A DNA stretch of 64,000 nt from positions 17,594-81,593 of the forward strand of contig JAULBX010019632.1 in assembly GCA_032358255.1 (NCBI GenBank), read 5' to 3'. The DNA is from Heterotrichella gracilis (lineage: Eukaryota; Sar; Xanthophyceae; Tribonematales; Xanthonemataceae). Made by a program: the position numbers and the translations under genes. How positions within the stretch are numbered: the stretch's first letter is position 1; each line of letters starts with the position of its first letter. The notes under the pieces were generated by a model that was not told the origin of the DNA, ran no database searches, and saw only the letters and a list, made by a program, of their open reading frames with translations. Below are positions 53,201-60,902 of the stretch, piece after piece.

Positions 53201-53935
53201 ACACAGCTGCACAGATTTCTTGACAACAGGCAGCTAGCGTTGGACATTGCAAGCGCTAAACCCTAAGCAGAAGTACCAGTAAAAAAGAAAATGAATTACC
53301 TGCATCAACTAAAAGGTAAAACAACCCCCCCCACCCACGCTGATAAGTCCGACTTAGTGAGTCACTCTAAGAGGGAGTGACCACAGCTCTTTCCTTTCCT
53401 TTGAAGTGCAGTGGGGCCGCTTGGTGTGGATCTCCACAGGCGGTGGAGGATTTAAAGGATGTGCCTGCCTTACTGTACCATGTCAATTGGTGAAGGAGGG
53501 AGCTGATGGAGGTGTGTAGTTGAGGAAGAGAGCCACTGGCAGGCGGTTTTAGCACCGCTCACGCATGGGGGATGTAGGGTTCATTCTAAGCCTTAGGCAG
53601 CCTCAACTGACAGTGTTACAGCATACTTTGCCATTGGCATAAGACAGACATTCAATGTGATACTATTTGTGAGCCCTTCGGGGCTGTCTGGCAGCCTGTT
53701 TCGAATTCTTGTGGCTGCCCTCATGAGACCATTGTGGTCCCACTTATGATATTGCCTAGTCCATTGGCGGAATGATTCCCCCTAAAGTAGTGATTCGTCA
53801 CATGCCATGGTGACAGGTTGCACGGGGTCACCACACCATACCTGTCGCTGGGCCGCTGCCCAAGCCTTGCACCACCAGAGCCACCAACACGGCAACCAGG
53901 GCAGCCCGCCACTGCCTCGACCATGTGGCCGACAT
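17279..53935 (-). CDS. Giant-intron LamG/DUF4215 single-pass membrane protein
   Basis: Twenty minus-strand exons: 53935-53842, 52704-52619, 51373-51310, 49925-49855, 47949-47694, 46735-46620, 44696-44502, 44058-43869, 42072-41877, 40553-40366, 39103-38883, 38501-38337, 33599-33436, 25413-25166, 24898-24698, 24067-23964, 20890-20786, 20189-20102, 18029-17763 and 17421-17279. Every junction matches in phase, giving 3,162 nt or 1,053 aa. The protein starts MSATWSRQWRAALVAVLVAL, a signal peptide. Three LamG/concanavalin-like jelly-rolls follow, each with a FEAWI/VEFWA/LEFWM strand, a W(R/H)HVAVTW motif, a yMDG/LDGK strand, an (E/Q)(D/N)CxGGC pair and a DEVRIW-type end. A partial fourth module opens with LVAYWQFDEGSG. 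Next is a DUF4215-like repeat (CGDGVVEGAEECDTG, then DGYVCT), a Ser/Pro/Thr stalk, a membrane helix (GATIATVLVSLLGITALGFF) and a cytoplasmic tail of about 75 aa. It is probably a surface adhesin, matrix protein or receptor; ligand unknown. Exons 10-12 also occur as second copies. Confidence 0.8.
18631..18651. repeat. Short perfect palindrome
   Basis: Two 10-bp arms (ttaattatga and its complement) are separated by one base, inside a LamG-gene intron. Function unknown. Confidence 0.8.
18738..18940. repeat. Foldback element in LamG intron
   Basis: The strongest arms, 18759-18809 and 18853-18903, are imperfect reverse complements (catcaatgaaggttcaaatg against catttgaaccaccattgatg). The similarity extends weakly outward. 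It looks like a non-autonomous foldback/MITE. No target duplication was identified. Confidence 0.65.
19183..19388. repeat. GCCATT/GCCAGT hexanucleotide array ending in a 100-N assembly gap
   Basis: About four GCCATT units pass into about fourteen GCCAGT units at 19207-19288. Exactly 100 Ns follow at 19289-19388. The fixed gap length suggests unknown size. Reading frames across it are artefacts. Confidence 0.95.
19648..19784. repeat. Foldback element in LamG intron
   Basis: Arms of about 37 bp (tggcgcacgagcgcaaagat... against ...atttgcccttgtgcgcca) flank a central part of about 60 bp. The arms are roughly 85% complementary by eye. Confidence 0.75.
20362..20690 (-). repeat. Echoes of DUF4215-module exons
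   Basis: About 20362-20411 copies the acceptor and 5' half of exon 20189-20102 (IEDGYVCTRTSPSRC). About 20575-20625 copies part of exon 20890-20786 (VVEGAEECD). Both are partial and diverged, and neither makes a complete exon. Confidence 0.65.
21020..21170 (+). repeat. Tandem TGATCACAAC-type repeats
   Basis: Roughly five diverged units of about 25-35 bp containing atgatcacaacaa, within a LamG-gene intron. No coding signal. Confidence 0.6.
21500..23964 (-). repeat. Echo array of LamG-gene exon 24067-23964 with embedded foldback elements
   Basis: About seven diverged copies of the exon end (KPEWV-GTGAGTGGCGC) occur near 21530, 21655, 22080, 22515, 22935, 23340 and 23830. Most keep the gtgagt donor. 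Between them lie five foldback elements of about 165-185 bp with ~20-bp ends like GCGCCACCGTCTTGCTTCTG, near 21750-21936, 22165-22347, 22621-22797, 23031-23198 and 23456-23632. The unit is about 400-450 bp, so echo and foldback element were amplified together. GTGTAGGG-type short repeats fill the rest, e.g. 23670-23715. Confidence 0.75.
24215..24605 (-). repeat. Echoes of LamG exon 24898-24698
   Basis: Two copies of the exon end (QVWGAMKAHLRR...DFDAPGVDPND) lie near 24502-24605 and 24215-24290, with a fragment near 24380. The first keeps a gtaagg donor. The second carries a stop in the old frame. Confidence 0.8.
25500..25610 (-). repeat. 5' echo of LamG exon 25413-25166
   Basis: This copies the acceptor, the 5' part of the exon and the flanking intron about 165 bp upstream on the gene strand (GGWDDHTSGISSTD). 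It is nearly as intact as the original in the shared part. Confidence 0.75.
25846..30540. repeat. Array of about ten 250-290-bp palindromic elements in an 8-kb intron
   Basis: Copies lie near 25846-26103, 26403-26660, 26735-26890 (partial), 27029-27296, 27670-27960, 28078-28343, 28850-29100, 29303-29560, 29754-30000 and 30190-30530 (decayed). Each has inverted ends of about 65-70 bp, beginning like CCAGCCAATACCCGTCCACC and ending with its complement, around a conserved core (GCCAGCATG, caaggcagc). Two subfamilies are visible: arms containing GTTGCAGCCATGTAC, and arms containing TGCAATGCAGCCCTGTG. Units are separated by TTTAGGG-type motifs and a shared spacer. Adjacent units near 29171 and 29622 repeat at 451 bp. 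No protein-coding capacity. Confidence 0.8.
31361..31706 (+). mobile_element. tRNA-related SINE with perfect 16-bp target-site duplication
   Basis: TTATATCAGCTCAGAT stands at 31361-31376 and again at 31691-31706, bounding a 314-bp insert. The head contains a TGGCTCAGcacctGAG A-box-like stretch and a GGTTCGAATCC B box (about 31467), the RNA polymerase III internal promoter of tRNA-derived SINEs. The body matches the truncated copy at 6312-6504. The 3' tail is (CTTA)n instead of poly(A). It has no coding capacity and would depend on a partner LINE not seen here. Confidence 0.88.
31707..33435. other. Remainder of the 8-kb LamG intron
   Basis: I see no exon. There are TGCATG repeats at about 32130-32165, a TGATCACT palindrome near 32008, decayed relatives of the palindromic family near 32450-32760, and a 3' echo of exon 33599-33436 at about 33262-33305. 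Confidence 0.5.
33960..35600 (-). repeat. Echo array of LamG exon 38501-38337 / 35766-35602 (3' end)
   Basis: Copies of the exon end (YGMQLHDRQ-GTGGGTG) recur near 33975, 34165, 34810, 34910, 35160, 35325 and 35505. They retain the ctgtctgtcatgcagctgcagccc signature to varying degrees. The best copies keep GT donors. Confidence 0.7.
35242..37976. repeat. 2,735-bp tandem duplication, copy A
   Basis: Identical, wherever I compared it, to 37977-40711. It contains second copies of LamG exons at 37818-37631, 36368-36148 and 35766-35602. The junction shares at most one or two bases with its surroundings. In this copy the first exon's phase does not fit the exon that precedes it. See the findings. 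Confidence 0.9.
37977..40711. repeat. 2,735-bp tandem duplication, copy B
   Basis: The copy closer to the gene's 5' end. Its exons 40553-40366, 39103-38883 and 38501-38337 fit the upstream exon's phase and were used in the gene model. It also includes a foldback element at about 39632-39775, whose arms contain gagcagtgcgtgacccatcc; the equivalent in copy A is about 36897-37040. Confidence 0.9.
40640..40860 (-). repeat. 5' echoes of LamG exon 40553-40366
   Basis: Two decayed copies of the exon's 5' half lie upstream on the gene strand, near 40640-40715 (DNNRHHPAV) and 40755-40840 (DDDWHQH). Neither preserves the reading frame. Confidence 0.65.
41290..41790 (-). repeat. Three echoes of LamG exon 42072-41877
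   Basis: Copies of the exon end (GNGQRYDHWVDFAL) lie near 41685-41770, 41505-41590 and 41305-41395, about 195-200 bp apart. The first two keep gtgagt donors. Similarity decays with distance from the exon. Confidence 0.85.
42405..43070. repeat. Tandem foldback elements, about 270-bp period
   Basis: Units near 42545-42726 and 42814-42990 have inverted arms built on accatctagccaggctggat and its complement. A lone right arm at about 42405-42455 and a left arm at about 43040 belong to flanking units. Direct repeats (gaggaaagtactgc) recur between units. Confidence 0.75.
43175..43790 (-). repeat. Three echoes of LamG exon 44058-43869
   Basis: Copies of the exon end (HDFYDFFSYATHVTNPG with GTGAG donor) lie near 43672-43770, 43421-43500 and 43175-43280. 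The first is almost intact, the third strongly decayed. Confidence 0.85.
44266..44410 (-). repeat. Echo of LamG exon 44696-44502
   Basis: The 3' half of the exon (HTAAKDSSGRGHDLPLLR...EVTIAAV) is repeated about 235 bp downstream with few changes and an intact gtacgt donor. This is the youngest-looking echo apart from the 2.7-kb duplication. Confidence 0.85.
46133..46293. repeat. Foldback element in LamG intron
   Basis: Arms of about 65 bp start at ggagggcgttgactcgaagt and end at its complement. It is flanked on the left by CCCTAAA motifs. The related exon echo (RMWSMVRTH) of exon 46735-46620 lies at about 46545-46575. Confidence 0.7.
48593..49232. repeat. Cluster of three foldback elements
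   Basis: 48593-48655 has 22-bp arms with one mismatch (tctcgtcatttgact). 48956-49074 has arms around gcattctgggtgggtgtaaa. 49121-49232 has arms of about 50 bp starting tgcgccattaactacagctg. The sequences are unrelated by eye but sit in a single LamG intron. Confidence 0.75.
49640..49735 (-). other. tRNA-like A/B-box sequence
   Basis: On the minus strand AACAGCTCAGCTGTTGGAGC resembles a tRNA A box, and GGTTCGAACC a B box 14 nt further on. The spacing is too short for an anticodon arm, so this is not a tRNA gene. It may be a SINE head or tRNA relic. Confidence 0.4.
50215..51265 (-). repeat. Echo array of LamG exon 51373-51310
   Basis: Copies of the exon end (FEAWISTSDRCHP-GTGAG) occur near 51245, 51161, 51053, 50985, 50465 and 50221-50264, separated by TTTAGGG runs. 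The last copy also has an acceptor and an open frame (SINLNHSDGFTFEAWISTCT). It could be an alternative exon, but its donor is poor. Confidence 0.75.
51831..52286. repeat. Nested palindrome cluster
   Basis: 51831-51980 folds on itself (cctatgccaccctctacacc against its complement). 51960-52105 pairs its ends through gattctgcccacatctt. 52111-52286 folds around a central gatgcaccggtgcatc. The same arm appears three times in alternating orientation. Reading frames on the plus strand across it are by-products. Confidence 0.75.
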
Positions 53936-55340
53936 GACGCTGTCTAGTCGAGGAACGCCCTCAGGAGTTTGAAGACCACGGACCTTGAACCTCCGAGGCA
54001 AGAGGATGGGGGCCGACGGAGGCTCCAGCAGCAGCAAACTTTGAAGACTCTTTGAACCTCTGAGGTTCACCGCTCACAGTCTGAAATTGCGAGGATACCG
54101 AGCCCTCAGGCTCAACCTGCACACTGTGACTTGCCGCAAGCTCAGCTAACGCTTGGAAGCGGGTTGAGCTCAGCTGAAGAGAGTTTAGGCCAGGACATGG
54201 CCTTGGACAGGTGCTGAAAGGCCCCGAAAGCGAGTGACAGGGCGTTCTTGGCAGTACCAAATTGCCCCTAAAACTATTGCAGCCGCTGTGCAGGCCCTAA
54301 CGCGTCGCAAAATAGGTCCAGACAAGGCTGGGAAACGTCAGGAACTGAAAGCGAGCAAAGCGAAGGCCCGTGACACTGCGTGGCTTGAACTTCGCTGCAA
54401 GGCTCTGTCTTGAGTGAAGGTGCCCATGCAAGCGACAGGGGATCAGGACGAGAGACGAGGCTGAAAATGCATGCTGGATCAGGCCTTGAAAGTGCTTTGC
54501 ATGCAGCTGTTGGCCATAATGGAGCCTCCACATGCAAGTGCGCAAACCAAAAGCAAGTTGTGTGCCCTGCCCGGCTCGTGCCGAGCCACCACTCTTGTCG
54601 AGAGGAAACTGGGCTGGCAGGTGACACCCAGGGTGACCTTGGCACCTCCAAGCTGGTGCACGTGCCATGTGGCATGACATTGTGCCAGCTGGACCAATCA
54701 GGTGACAGTTGAACATGTGGGGGTGGATCACGGTAATTTGGTGGGGGTTTGCAGCATCCCAGGGACAAAGGTCCAGCTCAGTACGTGTAAGGATTGACAA
54801 TGTTCACCTGCAACCCCCACATGGCAGTGTGTTTGTGTGGTCACTAGACCCTGTAGTACGGCTACTGGGTTCCCCCCCTGTTACCAAGTGGTACTACCCT
54901 ATCATGCCGAAAGAGAGGCGCAGTAGCTGCGTCAGACAAAAAGCAATTCTGTTCGACTGCGGCATGCCATGACGACCCGTTGGCAATATTGCGTGAAATA
55001 CGCGCAACTATGGGTTGGCTGAATTCAAAATCTGATCATCAGTTTCTTTCAGTACCTAGTCTAGTGCCTGAAACTCAATGTGTCTGTAAATGCCAGTACT
55101 CCTCTGAATCGCACTGCAGGTTGCGCTGGCGTTGACCAGTCACAGCGGCCACCACGTGAGACGTCCCCTCGCATGGCCCCCCTCCCCCCCTCGCACGTCA
55201 CAGGGACTCCATCTTAATTCAACTGCTGTGGGCATCCAATGATGGAAATCAAGCAGCCAGTCAGGGCAATCACCACTGCACCGGGCCCATGCACTTCCCC
55301 CCCTGCCGCGTCACAACCCAAATACTAAGCCCATGCAGCG
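53936..55340. other. Intergenic: LamG gene promoter / reductase-like gene 3' side
   Basis: There is no supported exon. A CTTTGAACCTC-type direct repeat lies at about 53975-54070. Open frames at 54274-54800 have no recognisable domain or splice structure. Confidence 0.4.
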
Positions 55341-58300
55341 TCACAGCCCTTTCATCAGCTCCTGAGTGCACCCCGCCCGTTGCAGCCAGTGCACATGGAG
55401 CCGCGTCATCTCCCGAGACAGGAAGAAGCCATTGCGCCACTGGAACTCCTGGATTGCCATCTCCATACTGGGGACAGCTTCGGGGATGGAGAGCGAGTAG
55501 GCAACCAGGGCATCCACCACTGCATCGATGCCCATGTAATGGTGTACGAGTGCCTGCTGGGGTGTGCTGGCCGCCAGTGAAGTTTGTAGGGTTTCTGGTA
55601 GGGTTTCCACCCCTGCACTGGGGTCCATGTGGCGCTGGGGTGCGCCGGCTGGGGTTTGTAGGGTTTCTGCCAGGTACCTCTGGCCGAGAGGGAGCAGCTC
55701 TTCCACCAGTGCTTGGATGTCTGGCCTGTGCCTTGTGGCCACCTCACCCACCTGTCATGATACACGTGCGGGGTTTACTTAGTTAGTTAGGTGGTCAGGT
55801 AGTTACATGCATTCCAGCAATCCAGTAAGGCTGGGTTGGGTACCCTGCGCTACGCAACATATATGTGAGGTGCCATGGTGTGCTCAGTCCTGTCTTAGTG
55901 CGCAGTATATGCATGTGACCCAACCTCTCATGAAACACCGTCCAAAGCAGCCCTTCCATCCAGGACTCGGTGTCGTGCCAGTGTCTTGTGACGCTATCTC
56001 GCGCGCTCCCCAGCACCCATACCCATTTCAAGATTTCCAAATTGGGCTACGTCCATCAAAAATAAATTCCTAAATCCAATTTAAATCCAATTTAAACTGA
56101 AATTTGTTGATGTTACAGTGGCCTGTACCCCGCCACACCCCACCCCCACCACCTCACCCCCACCACCACCCACCTTCTTGCCCCCTAGCGCAGCGCTCAT
56201 CATCCAGAAGATGCATGCCCACAGTAGCTTGGTGAGCATGAGGCTGTCATAATCCCCCTTGCTCCCCGCCACCCGACACGCCACCCCCCCGCGCTGCAGC
56301 ACCCCTGCCAGGTCATCAGCCCACCTGCATATGCATGACTTAACTGACAAGGAAGCTCATCAGAAAAAAGGCAATGCGCGTGGGCCCCAGCTGATTATGG
56401 CATCCCAGCAGATTTTGGGGTTTTGTTGCACATCCTACACCCTTCCTGCCCGCAACCTGGCATGTCACCCCTCCACGCTGCAGTACCCCTGCCAGGTCAC
56501 CAGCTCATCTGGACACGTAAACACACATGAGCTCCCTGTCCCATAGGCCCCCGTACGCACATGCAACCTGCTCTAGTCCAACTCTAGTCCAACATGCGAG
56601 CAGTCTGCAGTATGGTGGGCTGCCAGCAATTGGCTGCCAGCTCGTGCGGCACACCTTCCAACCCGAGTGCCATATGCAAATGTAGAATAAATAAAATAAT
56701 ATTGCCTCCATGTTGTGAAGAACCCTAGCCAAGGGTATACCCGCACCTGCCGCATGCGACCGTGCCGCCCCCATCCCTCCCCCTGCCCCCTTCGTCAGCG
56801 CTCAAGTACACCAGACCCTGGGTGTTGCCATACACCACAAAAAACCTAGCCAAAGGTTTACACACACCTGCCAAAGGCAACCGTGCCGCCCCCATCCCTC
56901 ACCTCCCTCCTCCTCAGCGCTCATATACAGCAGACCCTAGATGTTGCCATACATCACAATAACCCTAGTCAAGGGTGTGCACCCACCTGCCGCAAGCAAC
57001 CGTGCCGCCCCCATCCCTCACTCTCCCGCCCTCCTCAGCGCTCATATATAAAAGCCCCTGGGTGTTGTCCTGTAGACCCTCGGCCACCAGCAGCGGCACC
57101 AGCATCCCGTTCTGGAGGAATACCAGGTCGGACCTCCTTGCAGGGGGGATGGCGGTGATGATGGCGGGGAGGGCGTTGGCGGTGGTACACAGATAGATGG
57201 GGCCCTGGGGGGTGTGTGGTGTGTGAGGGGGGGGTGAGTAGGGGTGGTTGGGTGGTTATACACAGGTATATGAGGCCAGTGGTGGTGGTGGTGGTGGCGG
57301 GTGGTGAGTAAGGGGTGTTGGTTGTATACACAGGTACTTAGGGCCGGTGGGTGGTGGGTGGGGTGGTGGGTGGGTGGGTGGAAGGGTGCGTGGAAATGAG
57401 AGCGGTGGTGCATAGGTAGATGGGGCCCTGGGGTGGTGGGTGGTGGGTGGTGTGTGAGGGTGTGGTGTGGTGTGGGGTTTAGGGGAGGAACATGGGGAGG
57501 GGTCACTTGCCAGGGGACTAAGGGGTGATGGTGCAAAGGTATGTGGGGAGCTAGGGAGGGAATGGCGGGAGGGTTGTTTGGCATGCAAATCACGGTGCGC
57601 ACATAGATACTGTACCGGTATACATATGCGGGGTGCGCATATGGCAAGGGTGGGTCAGAGGGGCGGGGGTGGAGGGGCGGGGGTGCAATGTCAACGTGTC
57701 AGCGGGAAACCGGGTGAGGGGAGGTGTGCACTTGAAAGGTGTGTGGTGTGTGGGGGGGACCGTGAGTGGAGCTGACGACAAGGAATGGGTCCCTGCTTAG
57801 CACCTGGCACACCAGTTACTCCCCCACCTGTTGGTCGCTTGGTATCGTCTGCCCTCGTCCTATGACCAGCGGCTTGGTGGGGCACATGCCGGCGAGGGCA
57901 GAGCCCACCCTGCCGGGGCCAACCACTGTCCGGGAAAAGCTCAGCGGCGTAGGCATGGCCAACTAGGGTTTAGGGTTTAGGTGGTGCAAGGGGTCCTCCT
58001 CCTGGCTTTCGAACACGGTGGGGAGGTCGCTCACCCTCCCAACAGCCCTCCCAGACACTTTTCTCTTTACCTTCTTCGACCTGCCCCTGGTGGGACACAC
58101 AACCGCAGGATCAGCCTGTGTAAGGTTTAGGGTTTAGGGTTTTCGGTGGGACACACAACTACAGGAACAAGCTGTTTAGGGTTTAGGGTTTATGATGATA
58201 TGCACAACCACAGGATCATGCTGTGTAGGATTTAGGGTTTATGTTTCCGGTGGGATACACAACCACAGGATCGATCATGCCGATTCGTACAACCCGCCTA

Positions 58301-59592
58301 AGCTTACAACAAGATGCATTGGACCTGTGAGAAGAGTGGAGGATGTTATACCGCAGGGTGTAGTCCATGATACCTGTGGCCAGATGAGTTTAGGGTTTAT
58401 ATTGGACTATACGGTATACACCCCAAAAATATGAATAATGGTCGTACGGTACACCCCAAATATATGAATAAATTATATGGTACTCCCCGGACCTGTGGCC
58501 AGGTGAGCGCGCCAAGATCTGCGTTGCCAGTTTCTTGATGGCGTATCTCTCTGGGCCTTCTGGGAGGTTGAGGATTGCCTCAACCAGCTTGTTGTGACCT
58601 GCAGTACAGAGGAGGTGTAGGGTTTAATTAGGATTTCACCCTAAAACCCTGAATCCTAAACCCTAAACCCAGCTTGTTGTGACCTGCCTTACACTGTAAG
58701 TTACAGAGCTACGTACAAGCAATCGCAGCAGCAAAAGGAATTTCCATACTGAACAACGAGTGGCTTCCAGGCACACACTGCAAGCTTGTGGTTAAAACCA
58801 TCTGGCAGTGGTTTGAGCTAGGTAGGGTGAACAGAAAAAGATGACGACGCCTCTTTTAGGGAAAAAGAGTGCTGCTTGCAACAGGAGGGTGGGGTCACAG
58901 AGTGACTTCAGCATGAGAACCAGCGAGGTTCTGTTTGGCAAGGCGATACACAGGTGTGTACACACCACATACTGACAGTCAGGAGGGAAACAATCAGGGC
59001 AATAAGGACCAACTCTTTTAGGAGCGCTGGGCATGTTGACAACACAAGTTCAGGACCGGATTCAAGACTAGTGCAACATACCTGTTTTCGAGGGTTTCTG
59101 CTGCCTGGGAGGACCCGGAGTTCCTGCTTTTCCACCTGTGCACATAACAGTGGCCTTAATATTATGTAGGTGGTCAACCAAGAACTTTGACCCCAAATAA
59201 GAGTCTTTTGGCGTCAGCGGTCCGTGCAGCACTACTTGCAGTGCACACACAGAGGGGTGATGCACTGGGTAGGCTACAATGGATGCCAAGGCACCTCCAC
59301 TGCGTGCATCACGAAACATGCAGTGTGTTCAGCTTGGGGAGGGGACGGGCTTGCAGGTGAAATGCAACGTGGGCAGTAGCTCACCAGGAAGGTTGCTTCC
59401 TCTCTGGATTCTCAGTAGCTTCTGGACTTCGGCAAAGACCTCGTAGGGGATGGCAATCAGCAAGGATTCCCACCTTGGCAGGCTCAAAGGCAGCCCCTCC
59501 CAGTAGGCCAACACACGGCGGGCCTTCTCCTCGTTGCTCTCAACCAGCTCCAGTTTCTCCACTATTGCTGCAACAGCTTCGTCTTTCTGCAT
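55341..59592 (-). CDS. Ketopantoate-reductase-like NAD(P)-binding protein with N-terminal helical extension
   Basis: Exons 59592-59385, 59135-59082, 58598-58493, 58086-58035, 57962-57828, 57204-56987, 56324-56174 and 55751-55341 join in phase from an ATG (MQKDEAVAAIVEKLEL) to a stop, 444 aa. The N-terminal 130 or so residues are an unrecognised helical region followed by a basic linker (RSKKVKRK). A Rossmann-type VVGPGRVGSALAGM starts the second part. It continues with GPIYLCTTANALPAI, RRSDLVFLQNGMLVPLL, TKLLWACIFWMM and EFQWRNGFF...HVHWLQ. These match a plant/algal family of ketopantoate-reductase-like proteins of unknown reaction (recalled: DLVFFQNGML, KEFKWRNGWF). The substrate is not predictable. 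Constant phase argues for one gene, but two adjacent genes (59.6-58.0 and 57.96-55.3 kb) remain possible. Confidence 0.68.
56465..56955 (-). repeat. Echoes of reductase-like gene exons
   Basis: Two copies of the 3' end of exon 57204-56987 (NTQGL-Y-SAEEGG...GGTVACGR with a GT donor) lie near 56863-56953 and 56740-56832, about 120 bp apart. A fragment of the start of exon 56324-56174 lies near 56465-56520. The second copy is still in frame with the exon it copies. Confidence 0.8.
57205..57500 (+). repeat. G-rich GGTGGTGG low-complexity tract in intron
   Basis: Runs of GGTGGTGGTGGTGG and GTGGGTGG lie between the two central reductase-like exons. The long Pro/His-rich frame on the minus strand here is a by-product. 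Confidence 0.8.
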
Positions 59593-60902
59593 TTGGCACT
59601 TTTCAAACTACCGGTGCCACTGCTATTGAGTGCTGAGTGGCCAGTTGACTACACTGGCTAACCCCCAAGCGCCCAGGTGCGGGGACCAGCATACACGCGC
59701 GGCGATGAAGGCGCTTGGCACATGGTAAACGCTGCAGACCGTGGAACCTCTTGTTTCGTCGGTGGCGTCGATGTTACAGCTTTACAGGCGTAGTTCTGGT
59801 AGGCGCTTGATTTCAATATGCATGCATGCAATGCATGCATTCCTAGTAGGGTTCGCTAGGGTTTACACCCTGAGTGGGTTGGCAGCCCAAAAGCGATCCG
59901 GTTCACACTTCGCTGGTCCTGTCGTGCTGCAGGCGCATGAAGCTGTACTGCAGGGCATAAAAAGATTTTGGTTAGCTAGGCAAGATTCGGGGAAGAATAT
60001 AGGGTGATGTGAAGTTACCCAAGGGGAAGTGCAAGCGGATGCGCTGTAGCACGCTGTGGCGTCGTAAACCCCACTAGGCATTTCTGTCTGTCCACACATA
60101 TACTGACCAAGTCTGCCAGCATCACATTGTCAAGTCTTTGCCAGGTCCCAATCTACTCAAATAAAAGTATGTCCACTGTTGACCGCGCCAACTTGCAACG
60201 TGCAAGTCATGCTAGACGAGGTTTGAAACTAAGTTTCAAAACAAGAGCTAGTGGTAACACTCACTCACTGCCAAGGCATAGCACGCAGTGCAGTCTGCTT
60301 GTCATAACAAACTTGGAGGAGAAGGTGGGCCTGAGCACAACGTGCGGTACTGTGCTGTCTAGTAGGCGTGTAATACATACATACTACGAAGTAGGGCGTT
60401 GTAAAAATAAAAATGGTGCATGTGGGCACTAAGTGGTGCGATAGAAGCAAACTCCCGGGCTACACATCCTGTGCATCTGCGAGTGGGGTGAGCGACCCTA
60501 TTGGCCTCAAGAGAATCCATCGTCAGACCGCGCTACGTGCACCAGCCCGTGCAAAAATCCAATTGCTTTCTTCGTGTTGCAAACGGCCCGCACACCGCAC
60601 ACCCCCACATGACCATTGTTTGCCTTTCAAGGTGATGACCTTTTGAGAGGGTTGGAGCAAAACACATGCCCCCATGGCATTGCTTTCGTTTCCAACCACA
60701 GACGTGGACCCTACAACAGTTGCCCTTATGGATGCTAGTCACTTGTTAACAGCAGCTGCATCAGACCAGTGCGTGCCGCTTCCCTCGGCTCTGGCGCACC
60801 CCAAACCCTAACCCCATACCCCAAACCCTTGTGTCCCGCAGAGCGCTGTGGCTGTCACTGCCATCCACCGCGCCCCATCCCTCGCCTGCAGCGCACATCC
60901 TC
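59593..60902. other. Intergenic between the last two genes
   Basis: There is no supported exon. A small palindrome, TTTGAAACTaAGTTTCAAA, lies at about 60222. This should hold the promoter of the reductase-like gene and the 3' end of the next. Confidence 0.4.

Noticed and set aside
54274-54800. Minus-strand frames of 164-167 codons
   Set aside because: Two overlapping frames with no domain, signal or splice support. Their composition is like intergenic DNA.
57042-57647. 201-codon Pro/His-rich minus-strand frame
   Set aside because: It results from the GGTGGTGG low-complexity tract. Only the end of the region is a real exon, and in another frame.
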